From contig NZ_BONZ01000057.1 of NCBI RefSeq assembly GCF_016862975.1, positions 62,001 through 126,000 on the forward strand: 64,000 bases of DNA. Direction: 5' to 3'. Positions 33,667 through 42,163 of the stretch are shown here, piece after piece. Under the pieces are notes generated by a model. That model was not told the DNA's origin. It saw only the letters and a program-made list of their open reading frames with translations, and searched no databases. This stretch comes from Rugosimonospora africana. Lineage in GTDB: Bacteria > Actinomycetota > Actinomycetes > Mycobacteriales > Micromonosporaceae. The stretch's first letter is position 1, and each line of letters begins with the position of its first letter. The position numbers and the translations under genes are program-made.

Positions 33667-33694
33667 GCCGGCGGGCACGCGCCCGGCCGGACAG

Positions 33695-33733
33695 ACTTCG
33701 GCCCCCACGAAGAGAAACCGTGGGGGCCGGAGT
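33695..33733. terminator. Strong hairpin terminator between convergent genes
   Basis: CGGCCCCCACG pairs with CGTGGGGGCCG, flanked by a further ACT/AGT pairing, around a 9-base A-rich loop. It separates the AAA+ gene from the facing GlcG-like gene. Confidence 0.85.
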
Positions 33734-33762
33734 CGGCTGGGGAAACTAGGCCGTGGGGGAGG

Positions 33763-34164
33763 TTAGGTCAGCGATTTGCGGGCCAGCTCCGCGAGTTCGA
33801 CGTCGCGCTCCGGGGTGTTCCCGCCGACCGCGACCGCGCCGAACCACTCGTCGCCGACCCTCACCTCGACACCGCCCGGCATCTGGGTGAGCATCGGGTC
33901 GCCCCAGTCCGCGAGGGACTTGCCCAGTTCGGCGTTCTGGTCCCGGAAGTACAGCGTGCTGCGATGCATCGTCGCCGCCGTGTACGCCTTGCGCATCGCG
34001 TGCACGAGTACCCGGGCATCGCAGTTTTCCATGCGTTCGGCATAGATGAGGGCGGCCGCCTCGTCGACCACCGCGATAGCCATCCCGCGCCCGTCGGCCT
34101 CGGCGGCCTCGAACACCAGGCGACGCGCCTCGTGGATGCGGGGGAGCGGCAGTCGGTTGATCAT
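33763..34164 (-). CDS. GlcG/HbpS-family protein (DUF336)
   Basis: 133 residues, a full single domain. The pattern of GMAIAVVDEAAALIYAERM, RKAYTAATM and GGVEVRVGDEWFGAVAVGG fits the GlcG/HbpS/PduO-C family, small oligomeric proteins that bind haem, cobalamin or act as aldolase-like accessory proteins. Its start codon overlaps the stop of the triple-RidA gene, so the two are translationally coupled. GlcG genes often accompany glycolate oxidase genes, and glcDEF lies 10 kb away. Function in this operon is unknown. Confidence 0.82.
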   Translation of the reverse strand: MINRLPLPRIHEARRLVFEAAEADGRGMAIAVVDEAAALIYAERMENCDARVLVHAMRKAYTAATMHRSTLYFRDQNAELGKSLADWGDPMLTQMPGGVEVRVGDEWFGAVAVGGNTPERDVELAELARKSLT

Positions 34165-35252
34165 CGCGCGACTCCCTTGGCGATGAACTGGACGAGGTAG
34201 TCGCGGGCGACCAGTCCCAGATCGGTGATCTGCAGGGTCGGCGCGGCGGTGGGATCGGGGAACGCGGCGTTCCAGACCTCGAGCACCTCGTCGGCGTACC
34301 GCCGCTGGCCCACGAGCGCGTCGACGTGCAGTAGCCGCGACCCGGTCGTACCTGCCGTGGCCATCAGCACGCGCAGGTTCTCCAACGCCTGCTGGGCCTG
34401 CGGCCCGACGTGTCGGGGGACCCGGCCGGTCGCCGGGTCGCGCCCGTCGATCCCGGACGTGGTGACGGTGCCCGCGGTCACCGCGCCCATCGGTATCGGA
34501 TCGCGGTGGGCCAGTCCCTCGATCTCGACGTTGGTCCGGGTCGCGCCGATGATGCCGTCGCAGTGCAGCTGGATGGAGACGCTGGGATAGTAGAACGTCT
34601 TGCGCGACGGCCGGCTGTGCGCGTCCGGGAAGGTGGACACCCAGGTGTCGACCATGTCGTCGTGGATGTCCCAGCGGCCGAGGTAGACGGAGACGTGCGC
34701 GATGTCGTCGACCGTCCCGCCGGCGACCTCGGCGAGGCAGCGCAGGTTGGCGAACGCCTGATGTACCGCCGGGATCCCTTCCGGTTGCTCGCCGGACGGT
34801 GCGTCGGGCACGATCGCGGAGGAGAACAGGTACTCGTCGAGCCGGGCGCCCATCGGCAGCGGGTCCTTGTGCCGTACCCCGTCGATTTCCAGCGGGGTAC
34901 GGGTCGCGCCGCGTACCCCGGCCACCAGAAGCTCGACGGACACGCCCGGATCGAGCGTGAAGTGGGTGGTCCGCCTGGCCGGACGGTTGGAACCCGGGTA
35001 CATCGCCAACCAGGGTTCGTTGATGAGCGGGCGGAACGACCGGTCCGGTGTCAGTACGGTGACCCGGCCGACCTCGTCGAGCGTGAGGTCGTGCTCCTTG
35101 AGCGTGCGCTCCAGGTTCCGGAACACGTTGCGGAACTGGTCCCCGGCCGCTGCCGGCAGCTCACCCGTCGACGGGTCGGTCCCGCGTAGCGCGGCGACCG
35201 AGAACTGTCGACCTCGTTCGGCGAAGACCGGTGTCGTCGGCTTGATGCTCAT
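34161..35252 (-). CDS. Triple RidA-domain protein (three tandem YjgF/RidA domains)
   Basis: 363 residues; CAGGGAGCGACG precedes the ATG. The chain contains three RidA domains at about 14-115, 138-236 and 258-361, with an exact 121-residue period. The linkers are near copies: GATRT-x2-EI-x-G-x2-H-x-DP-x-PMGA at 115-136 and 236-257. RidA proteins are normally homotrimers of about 130-residue subunits, so this looks like a covalent pseudo-trimer. The conserved Arg is kept in domains 1 (RPARR) and 2 (RPSRK) but not in domain 3. A specialised enamine/imine hydrolase is likely. Confidence 0.85.
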   Translation of the reverse strand: MSIKPTTPVFAERGRQFSVAALRGTDPSTGELPAAAGDQFRNVFRNLERTLKEHDLTLDEVGRVTVLTPDRSFRPLINEPWLAMYPGSNRPARRTTHFTLDPGVSVELLVAGVRGATRTPLEIDGVRHKDPLPMGARLDEYLFSSAIVPDAPSGEQPEGIPAVHQAFANLRCLAEVAGGTVDDIAHVSVYLGRWDIHDDMVDTWVSTFPDAHSRPSRKTFYYPSVSIQLHCDGIIGATRTNVEIEGLAHRDPIPMGAVTAGTVTTSGIDGRDPATGRVPRHVGPQAQQALENLRVLMATAGTTGSRLLHVDALVGQRRYADEVLEVWNAAFPDPTAAPTLQITDLGLVARDYLVQFIAKGVAR

Positions 35253-35725
35253 CGTCGCTCCCTGCTCGTCTGCGGTGGGAAGTCATGCCGTGGAGAAGAG
35301 ACGGGTCACTCGAGGTGTGCGCGGGTACCGGACGGGCCGTGTGTCTGGCGAACGGTGCGGCGCCGCGGGTGCGTCGGCGTGGACTTGTCGGTCGCGGACT
35401 TGTCAGCCGCGGAGGTGTCGGGGGCCCGTACATATCGCCGCGGCCTACCGCGCGAGCATGTGCGCCACCCGGCTGGCGCCTTCGCTCCAGCCGTTGGTGG
35501 AGCTCGATGCGTGGCCCGGAAACTGTTGGTAAGCCTTGACAGCTCCTGCCACCAGTAGAGTATAACCTACAGAATACCGCATTGAAGACCTGAAGATCTG
35601 CACCCCGACGAGGGATCTACTGGCTAGGGCCGTCACGGCCGAGTCGCCACGGGCGACGACGAGTGCGGAATTAAGGAGGGACGCACGGTGGTGCGTATCC
35701 AGTCACGGCTTGGTGGGTTCAGCTG
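35253..35725. other. 473-base divergent intergenic region
   Basis: No gene is supported between the triple-RidA gene and the rightward transporter operon. It holds the promoter/operator at 35,536-35,571, a leader of about 155 bases before the permease, and short GCGGACTTGTC-like repeats near 35,380-35,420. Confidence 0.6.
35536..35571 (+). promoter_or_regulatory. Candidate promoter with overlapping operator for the transporter operon
   Basis: TTGACA at 35,536-35,541 and GTATAA at 35,560-35,565 (18-base spacer). TATAACCTACA at 35,561-35,571 matches the island motif at 10 of 11 positions and overlaps the -10 element. Confidence 0.65.
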
Positions 35726-36583
35726 ATGGCAACCGTTACGCCGAGCAAACCAGCAGAGGCCGTCCCGGCAGACGTGGCCGATGACGACGACGTGGCGCCC
35801 CGAGGATTCGTGGAGTTCCTGCGCAAGCGGCAGCGGGTTCTGCTGGGCGTGCTCGGCGCGGTCATCGTGCTCGCGTCCTGGCAGATCTGCTCCGATCTGA
35901 AAGTCGTGAATCCCGCGTTCTCCAGCAGCCCCTGGGAGATTCTCAAGGCTGCCAAGGATTACTTCAACGGTGGCGACGGTTGGGCCGCGCTGCGGATCAG
36001 CGCCATCGAGTTCGGTCTCGGCTTCGTCCTCTCACTGGCGGTCGGCCTGATCGTGGGCATGGCGATGGGATGGTGGCGCTGGTGTGAGTTCCTGGTCGAC
36101 CCGCTGGTGAACTTCGGCTACGCCGCCCCTCGCATCGCGCTGGTGCCTCTGCTGGTCATCTGGTTCGGCATCGGTACGCCCTCGAAGGTCGCCGTCGTGT
36201 TCCTGTCGGCCGTGTTCCCGATCATCATCAACACGATGTCCGGGGTGAAGATCGCCGACGCGTCGCTGGTGCAGGTCGCCCGATCCTTCAAGGCGAGCAG
36301 GCTCCAACTGTTCCGTACGGTCGTGATACCCGGCGCCGTGCCGTCGATCGTCACGGGTATCCGGCTGGGCATCGGGCAGGGGCTGATCGGTATGGTCGTC
36401 GGCGAGTTGCTGGCTTCCACGGCGGGCTTGGGCTACACCATCGAGACGGCAGGCAACAACCTCCAGTCGGCAACCATGTTCGTCGCGGTCTTCCTGGTGT
36501 CGGGTATCGGCGTACTGCTCACCCAGTCGATCCGGGTCGTCGAGCACAGACTCGATCGCTGGCGGCCGAAGGTAGGCGGGTAA
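35726..36583 (+). CDS. ABC transporter permease, SsuC/TauC type, copy 2
   Basis: 285 residues, six membrane helices after a short acidic N-terminus (DVADDDDV). The coupling loop ARSFKASRLQLFRTVVIPGA and the shared ends (LDRWRPK) show it is a paralogue of the permease at 1,891. It forms an operon with the ATPase and two solute-binding lipoproteins that follow, giving a complete importer. Expression is probably controlled at the TATAACCTACA site. Confidence 0.94.
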   Translation: MATVTPSKPAEAVPADVADDDDVAPRGFVEFLRKRQRVLLGVLGAVIVLASWQICSDLKVVNPAFSSSPWEILKAAKDYFNGGDGWAALRISAIEFGLGFVLSLAVGLIVGMAMGWWRWCEFLVDPLVNFGYAAPRIALVPLLVIWFGIGTPSKVAVVFLSAVFPIIINTMSGVKIADASLVQVARSFKASRLQLFRTVVIPGAVPSIVTGIRLGIGQGLIGMVVGELLASTAGLGYTIETAGNNLQSATMFVAVFLVSGIGVLLTQSIRVVEHRLDRWRPKVGG

Positions 36584-36669
36584 CCGCGTCACCGCGCGGG
36601 AGTTGCTCGACGTCCGTCACATCGCTCCACGCCAAGCCCCGGGGAGCCCCGGCAACCAGGGAGACGCGA

Positions 36670-37524
36670 ATGTCTGAAGTCATTGAAGCCAATCACCGGC
36701 CCGTTCGCGATGTGAGTGCGACAGCGGCCTCGACGCAGGCGGGTCCCGGCGCCCTGGTCATCGACCACGTCGGCATCACGTTCACCGCCCGCCGTGACAA
36801 CAAGCGCTACCGCGCGATCAAAGACGTCTCGTTCACGGTGCGGGAGAACGAGTTCTGCTGCGTCGTCGGGCCCAGCGGCTGCGGGAAGTCGAGCCTGCTG
36901 CTCGCCGTCGCCGGGCTCGTCCCGGCCTCGCACGGCGAGATGTCCTTCGACGGCAACAGGATCGTGTCGCCCGAACGCGACCGCGCCGTGGTGTTCCAGT
37001 CCGCGTCGCTGCTGCCCTGGCGCACCGTCATCGCCAACGTCAGCTACGGGTTGGAAATGATGAAGGTGCCGAGGCGCGAGGCACGCGAGCGCAGCCGGGC
37101 GATCGTCGAGCTCGTCGGGCTTAAGGGCTTCGAGGGCCACTACCCGCACGAGTTGTCCGGCGGCATGCAACAGCGGGTCAATCTCGCGCGCGCACTGGTC
37201 GCCGATCCCCAATTGCTGCTCATGGACGAGCCGTTCGCCGCGCTGGACGCGCAGACCCGTGAGGTCATGCAGGCGGAGCTACTGCGCATCTGGGGACAGA
37301 TGCGTAAGTCGGTCATGTTCGTCACCCACCAGATCGATGAGGCGGTGTTCCTGGGCGATCGGGTGATCGTCCTGTCCAAGGGTCCAGGCACGACCATCGC
37401 CGACATCGTCGAGGTGAACTTCCCCCGGCCCCGCTCCGAAGAGGTCAAGCGCACACCCGAGTTCCTGGCACTGGTCGACAGGATCTGGAACTGCATCCGC
37501 AGCGGGGCCACGGCCCAGAACTGA
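36670..37524 (+). CDS. ABC transporter ATP-binding protein, SsuB/TauB type
   Basis: 284 residues. Walker A GPSGCGKSS (about 70-78), Q-loop in VVFQSASLLPW, signature LSGGMQQR, Walker B LLLMDEPFA and the H-loop VTHQIDEA are intact. The N-terminal 30 residues are a Ser/Thr/Ala-rich extension. It is the only transporter ATPase visible in the island and may also serve the left-hand permease, whose ATPase is not seen. Confidence 0.96.
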   Translation: MSEVIEANHRPVRDVSATAASTQAGPGALVIDHVGITFTARRDNKRYRAIKDVSFTVRENEFCCVVGPSGCGKSSLLLAVAGLVPASHGEMSFDGNRIVSPERDRAVVFQSASLLPWRTVIANVSYGLEMMKVPRREARERSRAIVELVGLKGFEGHYPHELSGGMQQRVNLARALVADPQLLLMDEPFAALDAQTREVMQAELLRIWGQMRKSVMFVTHQIDEAVFLGDRVIVLSKGPGTTIADIVEVNFPRPRSEEVKRTPEFLALVDRIWNCIRSGATAQN

Positions 37525-37620
37525 TCCCGGCACACCGACCGCGGTCGGTGGCGTGAAGCCCTGTCGGGCGAGTCCCCATCGGGGTGTCGCCGAATCCCAC
37601 GGCCACATTGGAGAGGTTAG

Positions 37621-38592
37621 ATGACCCTGAGAGCAAAGCGGATTTCCAGCGTCGTCGCTGGACTGGCGATGCTGGCGGTGACGCTCACCGCCTGCGGATC
37701 GAGCAGCGCGGCTTCGGGAGACAAGACCATCACGGTCGGCACCTCCGGAGCGACGGGCGTGTATCTCCCGCTGTATGTCGGTGTCCAGACCGGACTCTTC
37801 AAGAAGTACGGCCTGAACGTCAAGCTGCAGACGCTGACCCCGACCGCGGTGACCGCGGCGGTGCTGTCGAACAACATCAACATCGGCTGGGACGGACCCG
37901 GCCTGGTCTCCGGAATCATCAGCAACCCCTCGGCCAAGGTGATTTTCACGGCCGGCCCGACGGTGTTCTACATCTACGGCAAGAAGGGCCTGTCGTCGAT
38001 CAATGACCTGCGGGGCAAGTCGGTCGCGGTCACCACACCCGGTGGCGCGATCGACGGGGCGGTCCGCGCCGCCATCACGAAGGCCGGGATGAAGCCCGGC
38101 ACCGACGTGAAGATCGCGTACCTGCAGACGAACTCCGCGGCCCTCGCCGCCGTGCAGACCGGTTCCGTCGCCGCGGCCGGCGTGTCCCCGCCGACCAGCA
38201 TTCAGGCCCAGGACAAGGGAATGGTGAACCTGGGCGACATCACGCCGCTGGCACCGCCCTCGGTCCTGGCCGTCAACGACTCGTTCGCCAAGAAGAACGG
38301 TCCGACCGTCACGAAGTTCATCACCGCCTTCAAGGCCGCCGTCCAGCAGGCGAGTACCGATGCCAAAGCGTCCGACCAGGCGCTGCGCGCGTACGTCAAG
38401 CTGACGGCGCAGTCGGAGATCGACGGTACCTTCCAGGCGTACAAGACGGTGTGGACCGTGGGCCCGTACCCGACCGACCAGATGAACATCATGCTGGAGC
38501 AGTTCAAGACGGCCACCCCTCCCGTCAAGGGCGCGGACTCGGCGAAGATGTCAGACCTCATCGACAACCAGTACGTCAACGCCGCCACCTGA
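37621..38592 (+). CDS. ABC solute-binding lipoprotein, NMT1/SsuA type, copy 2
   Basis: 323 residues. The signal peptide ends in the lipobox LTAC (Cys25), so the protein is a membrane-anchored lipoprotein. The mature part begins after a Ser/Ala linker with TVGTSGATGVYLPLYVG and continues with FKKYGLNV and the GKSVAVTTPGG block. It is paralogous to the protein at base 1 and to the next gene. Two neighbouring binding proteins with one permease/ATPase pair suggest two related ligands for one importer. Confidence 0.95.
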   Translation: MTLRAKRISSVVAGLAMLAVTLTACGSSSAASGDKTITVGTSGATGVYLPLYVGVQTGLFKKYGLNVKLQTLTPTAVTAAVLSNNINIGWDGPGLVSGIISNPSAKVIFTAGPTVFYIYGKKGLSSINDLRGKSVAVTTPGGAIDGAVRAAITKAGMKPGTDVKIAYLQTNSAALAAVQTGSVAAAGVSPPTSIQAQDKGMVNLGDITPLAPPSVLAVNDSFAKKNGPTVTKFITAFKAAVQQASTDAKASDQALRAYVKLTAQSEIDGTFQAYKTVWTVGPYPTDQMNIMLEQFKTATPPVKGADSAKMSDLIDNQYVNAAT

Positions 38593-38693
38593 GCGCAGTC
38601 GTGGCACCGGCCGCCGCGGATCCACCGGTCCTCGGCGACCGGCGGCATGCGCTGGGCGGCACAGCGGTACCGACGCAACCCGTTGGAGGTCGA

Positions 38694-39662
38694 ATGTCCG
38701 CGAGAGCAAGGCTGACGTCCGCCGTGGCCGGAGTGGCGATGGCGGCGGTGGCGCTGTCGGCGTGCGGATCGGGAGCCTCGGGCTCCGGCGGGTCCGGGTC
38801 GATGACGAACATCCGCATCGGTACGTCCGGTGCGACCGGCGCGTACGGCCCGGTGTACGTGGGCATACGCGACAAGGTCTTCCAGAAGTACGGGTTGAAC
38901 GTGACCGTGCAGACGCTCACCCCGAACTCGGTCACGGCGGCCGTGCTGTCGGGGAACATCGAGATGGCGTTCGACGGCCCGAACCTGGTGTCCGGGATCC
39001 TGAGCAACCCGCAGGCGAAGGTGATCTGCACGACCGGCCCGACCGTGTTCTTCATTTACGGCAAGAAGGGCCTCTCGTCCATCAACGACCTGCGCGGCAA
39101 GACGGTCGCCGTGACCACCCCGGGCGGTTCGCTCGACACCGCCGTGCGCGGTGCCATCACGAAGGCCGGGATGAAGCCCGGCATCGACGTCAAGGTCGCC
39201 TACCTGCAGACCAACTCCGCCTCGCTCGCGGCGGTCGTGTCCGGCTCGGTCGCGGCTGCCGGCGTGTCGCCCCCGACCAGCGTGCAGGCGCAGCAGGCCG
39301 GACTGGTGAACCTGGCCAACATCACCGACCTCGCGCCCTCCGGACTCACCGCCGTCAACACCAAGTTCGCCTCCTCGCACCGCGACGCGATGACCAAGTT
39401 CATCATCGCGTTCAAGGCCGCGACCCAGCAGGCCATCGCCAGCCGGACCGACAGCGACGCGGTGCTCAAGACGTACGTCAAGCTGACCGATCAGGCGCAG
39501 CTCGACGGCACCTGGGAAGGCTACAAGGCGGCCTGGACGGTGGCCCCGTACCCGCCGGACCAGATGACCGTCATTCTCCGGCAGCTGGCGTCGGCGAACC
39601 CGCCGGCCAAGGGCGCGAGCACCGCGCAGCCGTCGGACATCATCGACAGTCAGTTCTTCTAG
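38694..39662 (+). CDS. ABC solute-binding lipoprotein, NMT1/SsuA type, copy 3
   Basis: 322 residues from the ATG at 38,694 (TTGGAGG upstream); the frame open to 38,451 is not coding. Lipobox LSAC, then a Gly/Ser linker. It shares YGKKGLSSINDLRGK and TKAGMKPG with copy 2 almost unchanged, so the two arose by a recent tandem duplication. The binding lobes differ more than the hinge, which fits divergence of ligand choice. Confidence 0.95.
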   Translation: MSARARLTSAVAGVAMAAVALSACGSGASGSGGSGSMTNIRIGTSGATGAYGPVYVGIRDKVFQKYGLNVTVQTLTPNSVTAAVLSGNIEMAFDGPNLVSGILSNPQAKVICTTGPTVFFIYGKKGLSSINDLRGKTVAVTTPGGSLDTAVRGAITKAGMKPGIDVKVAYLQTNSASLAAVVSGSVAAAGVSPPTSVQAQQAGLVNLANITDLAPSGLTAVNTKFASSHRDAMTKFIIAFKAATQQAIASRTDSDAVLKTYVKLTDQAQLDGTWEGYKAAWTVAPYPPDQMTVILRQLASANPPAKGASTAQPSDIIDSQFF

Positions 39663-39684
39663 GCACCGTCCTGTGGGTCTTGCC

Positions 39685-39760
39685 GAGTCGAGGCGGAGTC
39701 GAGGCGGAGTCCAGCCGGAGTCGAGGCGGAATCCGGGCGGAGTCCGGGCGGAGTCGAGGC
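39685..39760. repeat. Tandem array built on GAGTCGAGGCG
   Basis: About seven imperfect 10-11 bp units (GAGTCGAGGCG, GAGTCCGGGCG and similar) fill the gap between the binding protein and the enolase-superfamily gene. Confidence 0.75.
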
Positions 39761-39773
39761 GTGAGGAGTTGCC

Positions 39774-40898
39774 ATGAAGATCGCGCACGTGCGTGCCCGG
39801 CTACTGGAGGCGACGCCAGAGGTCGGCGTGACCTTCGGGATCGGTGCGTTCACCACCTTCAGCATGGTGCTGGTCGAGATCACGACCGACGACGGCCTGG
39901 TCGGATACGGCGAGGCGATCGCCCGGCGCGGCGGGATGATGACCGCCGCGGCCGTCGAGTCGCTGCTCGCGGACGTTCTGGTGGGGGAGGACCCGGCCAA
40001 CGTCGAGGGGCTGTGGGTGCGCATGGTGGACCGGCTGCGCCGCTGGGGCCACAGCGGCGGCGTGGTCATCGAGGCCATCAGCGGCGTCGACGTGGCGCTG
40101 TGGGATCTGATCGGCAAGGCGTACGGCCTGCCGGTGTGGCGGCTGCTGGCCGGAGCGGGGCGCACGGAGGTGCCCTGCTATGCCTCCTCGGTCTACATCA
40201 ACGAGATCGACGTCATGGTGGCCGAGGCGCTCGACCAGCAGCGGCGCGGGTTCAGCGAGTTGAAGGTGAAGATCGGGCGCCCCGAGCACGAGGGCGGCCA
40301 GCGCCGTGACCTGGAGGCGCTGGCCGCGATCCGCGAGGCGGTCGGCGATTCCATGGCGCTGTACGTGGACGCGAACGGTGCCTACGACGCGGCCGGTGCG
40401 ATCCGGATGGGCCGGGCGATGGAGGCGCTGGGCATCCGCTGGTTCGAGGAGCCGGTACCGCCCGACGACCTCGCCGGGTACGAGCGCGTGCACGCGATGA
40501 CCTCGACCCCGCTGGCACGCGGCGAGACCGACTTCGGGCTCTTCTCGATGCGCGACGTCATCGAGCGGCGACTGGTCGACGTGGTGCAGCCCGACCTGGC
40601 GCGCTGCGGCGGCATCACGGCGGCCCGGCACGTGTGGACCCTGACCTACGGGGCCAACCTCGCGTTCGCCCCGCACACCGGCTTCTCCGGCGGCCTGTCG
40701 CACCTCGCGGCCCTGCACGTCGCGGCCGCGGCGCCCAACCTGTTGTCGCTGGAGTACATGTACATCGACAACCCGCTCCGCGAGATCTTCGTGGGCGGGT
40801 ACCCGATGGCCAGGGACGGCCGGGTGACGGTGCCGGACGGCCCGGGGCTCGGCCTGGACATCGACCGGGACAAGGTCGCCGCCTACGCCGTCGGTTGA
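39774..40898 (+). CDS. Mandelate racemase/muconate lactonizing (enolase superfamily) enzyme 1
   Basis: 374 residues; GAGGAG before the ATG. The barrel carries the KxK motif (Lys164, Lys166), metal ligands Asp199 (VDANG), Glu225 (FEEP) and Glu251 (RGETD), and His301 (PHTGFSGG). These features define acid-sugar dehydratases and mandelate-type racemases, which abstract a proton next to a carboxylate. It lies after the binding-protein genes and may be the first enzyme acting on an imported hydroxy acid. The 3' end is duplicated in the array that follows. Confidence 0.9.
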   Translation: MKIAHVRARLLEATPEVGVTFGIGAFTTFSMVLVEITTDDGLVGYGEAIARRGGMMTAAAVESLLADVLVGEDPANVEGLWVRMVDRLRRWGHSGGVVIEAISGVDVALWDLIGKAYGLPVWRLLAGAGRTEVPCYASSVYINEIDVMVAEALDQQRRGFSELKVKIGRPEHEGGQRRDLEALAAIREAVGDSMALYVDANGAYDAAGAIRMGRAMEALGIRWFEEPVPPDDLAGYERVHAMTSTPLARGETDFGLFSMRDVIERRLVDVVQPDLARCGGITAARHVWTLTYGANLAFAPHTGFSGGLSHLAALHVAAAAPNLLSLEYMYIDNPLREIFVGGYPMARDGRVTVPDGPGLGLDIDRDKVAAYAVG

Positions 40899-41153
40899 CG
40901 GCACGCTTTCCGCCTACGCCGTCGGTTGACAGCGGGCTTACCCGCCTACGCCGTCGGCTGACGGCAGGCTTCCCACCTACGCCGTTCGCGCGTCCCTGAA
41001 GCGTCCCCTCGGCCGCCGCTCGCGCGTCCCTCGTCCCCTCAGCGCCGCCGCTCGCGCGTCCCTGAGGCGCGCCCTCGGCCGCCGCTGACGCGTCCCTGAA
41101 GCATCCCCTCAGCCGACGTTCGCGCATCCCCGGAGCGTGCCCTCAGCCGCCGC
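40880..41153. repeat. Composite tandem-repeat region after the enolase-superfamily gene
   Basis: First a 31-32 bp unit starting CGCCTACGCCGTCGGTTGAC, present about 3.5 times from 40,880; its first copy is the end of the coding sequence including the TGA. Then a unit of about 34 bp starting CGCGCGTCCCTGAAGCGTCC repeats in worn form to 41,153. A 2-copy GATGAGCCGTGAAA repeat follows to about 41,190. Confidence 0.8.
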
Positions 41154-41518
41154 GATGAGCCGTGAAACCGACTCGATGAGCCGTGAAATCGGCACGATGA
41201 CGCGGGATTTGCCGCATCGTGTCAGACCGCTCTCCGAGTCGTGCCCGGCGGGTCGATCCCACACCGGATTAACCCGCGCGAAACCGTGGCGAGTTCAACT
41301 CGTCAACAGGATGGCGGATCATGTTTGGATCCGGCGCCCGGATGACCGGCGAAGCGCGGTCGGCCCGGTCACACCGATCACGATCGTATCGGGGGCGTCG
41401 AATCTGTCGAATGGGCCGGGACACCTGAGAGATCGACATAGTTGTCCACTCGGTTTGTCCACTAGGCTTGTGCGCTCCGGGCGTGCTATCCGCGCTGCGG
41501 GGCCCCTTTGATATGTCG

Positions 41519-41591
41519 TATAGAGTACATTAGCGCTCCGTACACGAGAGTCGGCCCGGGCTCGTCCCGTCCTCGTCCGGTATAGGCTGTA
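41519..41591 (+). promoter_or_regulatory. Two candidate GntR-type operators
   Basis: TATAGAGTACA at 41,519-41,529 (10 of 11 to the island motif) and TATAGGCTGTA at 41,581-41,591 (9 of 11, still a good inverted repeat). No functional gene lies directly downstream; the nearest is the GntR gene 570 bases away. Confidence 0.5.
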
Positions 41592-41806
41592 GCATGGAAG
41601 GGGATTTCCATGAATGCCGAGAAGATAGGCGCTGTCACGCCGATGGACGGTTGGCCGATGTCGACGATTGCGTTACTTCGAGACTGTGAGGGTCCCGCGA
41701 CCGCACCCTCCGGCCACGGCATTCGCGCAGGTCACGACCGGCCCGCCGGTCCGGGGCGAGATCGCCGCCAGGCACGGGACGCTCGCCGACCCCGGCAGCC
41801 GTTCCC

Positions 41807-41953
41807 GACCAGTCCGGCTCGGCACGTCTGGCGCGGCGCCACGACCCGGACCAGTCGGCGCGAGGGTGATCGCTCTTTCGGCACCGACCTAATGGTTTCC
41901 GATCAGTCCCGCTCGGCGCGTCCGGCGCCGCGCCACGACCCGGACCAGTCGTC
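41807..41953 (+). repeat. 53-bp dispersed repeat, copies 3 and 4
   Basis: Two copies in direct orientation, 41,807-41,859 and 41,901-41,953, each running from GACCAGTC or GATCAGTC to GACCAGTC with the GC-rich core between. The spacer is 41 bases. Confidence 0.75.
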
Positions 41954-42163
41954 GTGATGGTGATGGGTCGGTCGCCATTCGCGCGGACCGGATCGGCGGG
42001 GTCCCGAGGCTGGGATCCGAACGAATGCGGAGCGACGCATGGTTCATTTCCGCGTTACCGCAAAGCGGGTCTACCATCGCTCTGCTCGGTTTGCCACCAG
42101 AATCGGTGACCGAGCTGTCCATGTCTGACGGCACGGTGCCGTCGAATGAGATTAGGTGAACAC

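Larger units (their letters stand above)
41190..42163. other. Long intergenic stretch before the second GntR gene
   Basis: About 970 bases without a gene I can support. It contains two operator-like sites, two copies of the 53-bp repeat, and a short open frame at 41,610 that has a good ribosome site (GAAGGGG) right after an operator but no recognisable product and runs into the dispersed repeats. This looks like the upstream region of a gene that has decayed. Confidence 0.5.

Noticed and set aside
41610-41957. Open frame of 115 codons behind a good ribosome site
   Set aside because: No recognisable product, and its second half consists of dispersed-repeat DNA; kept only as a note on the gap.
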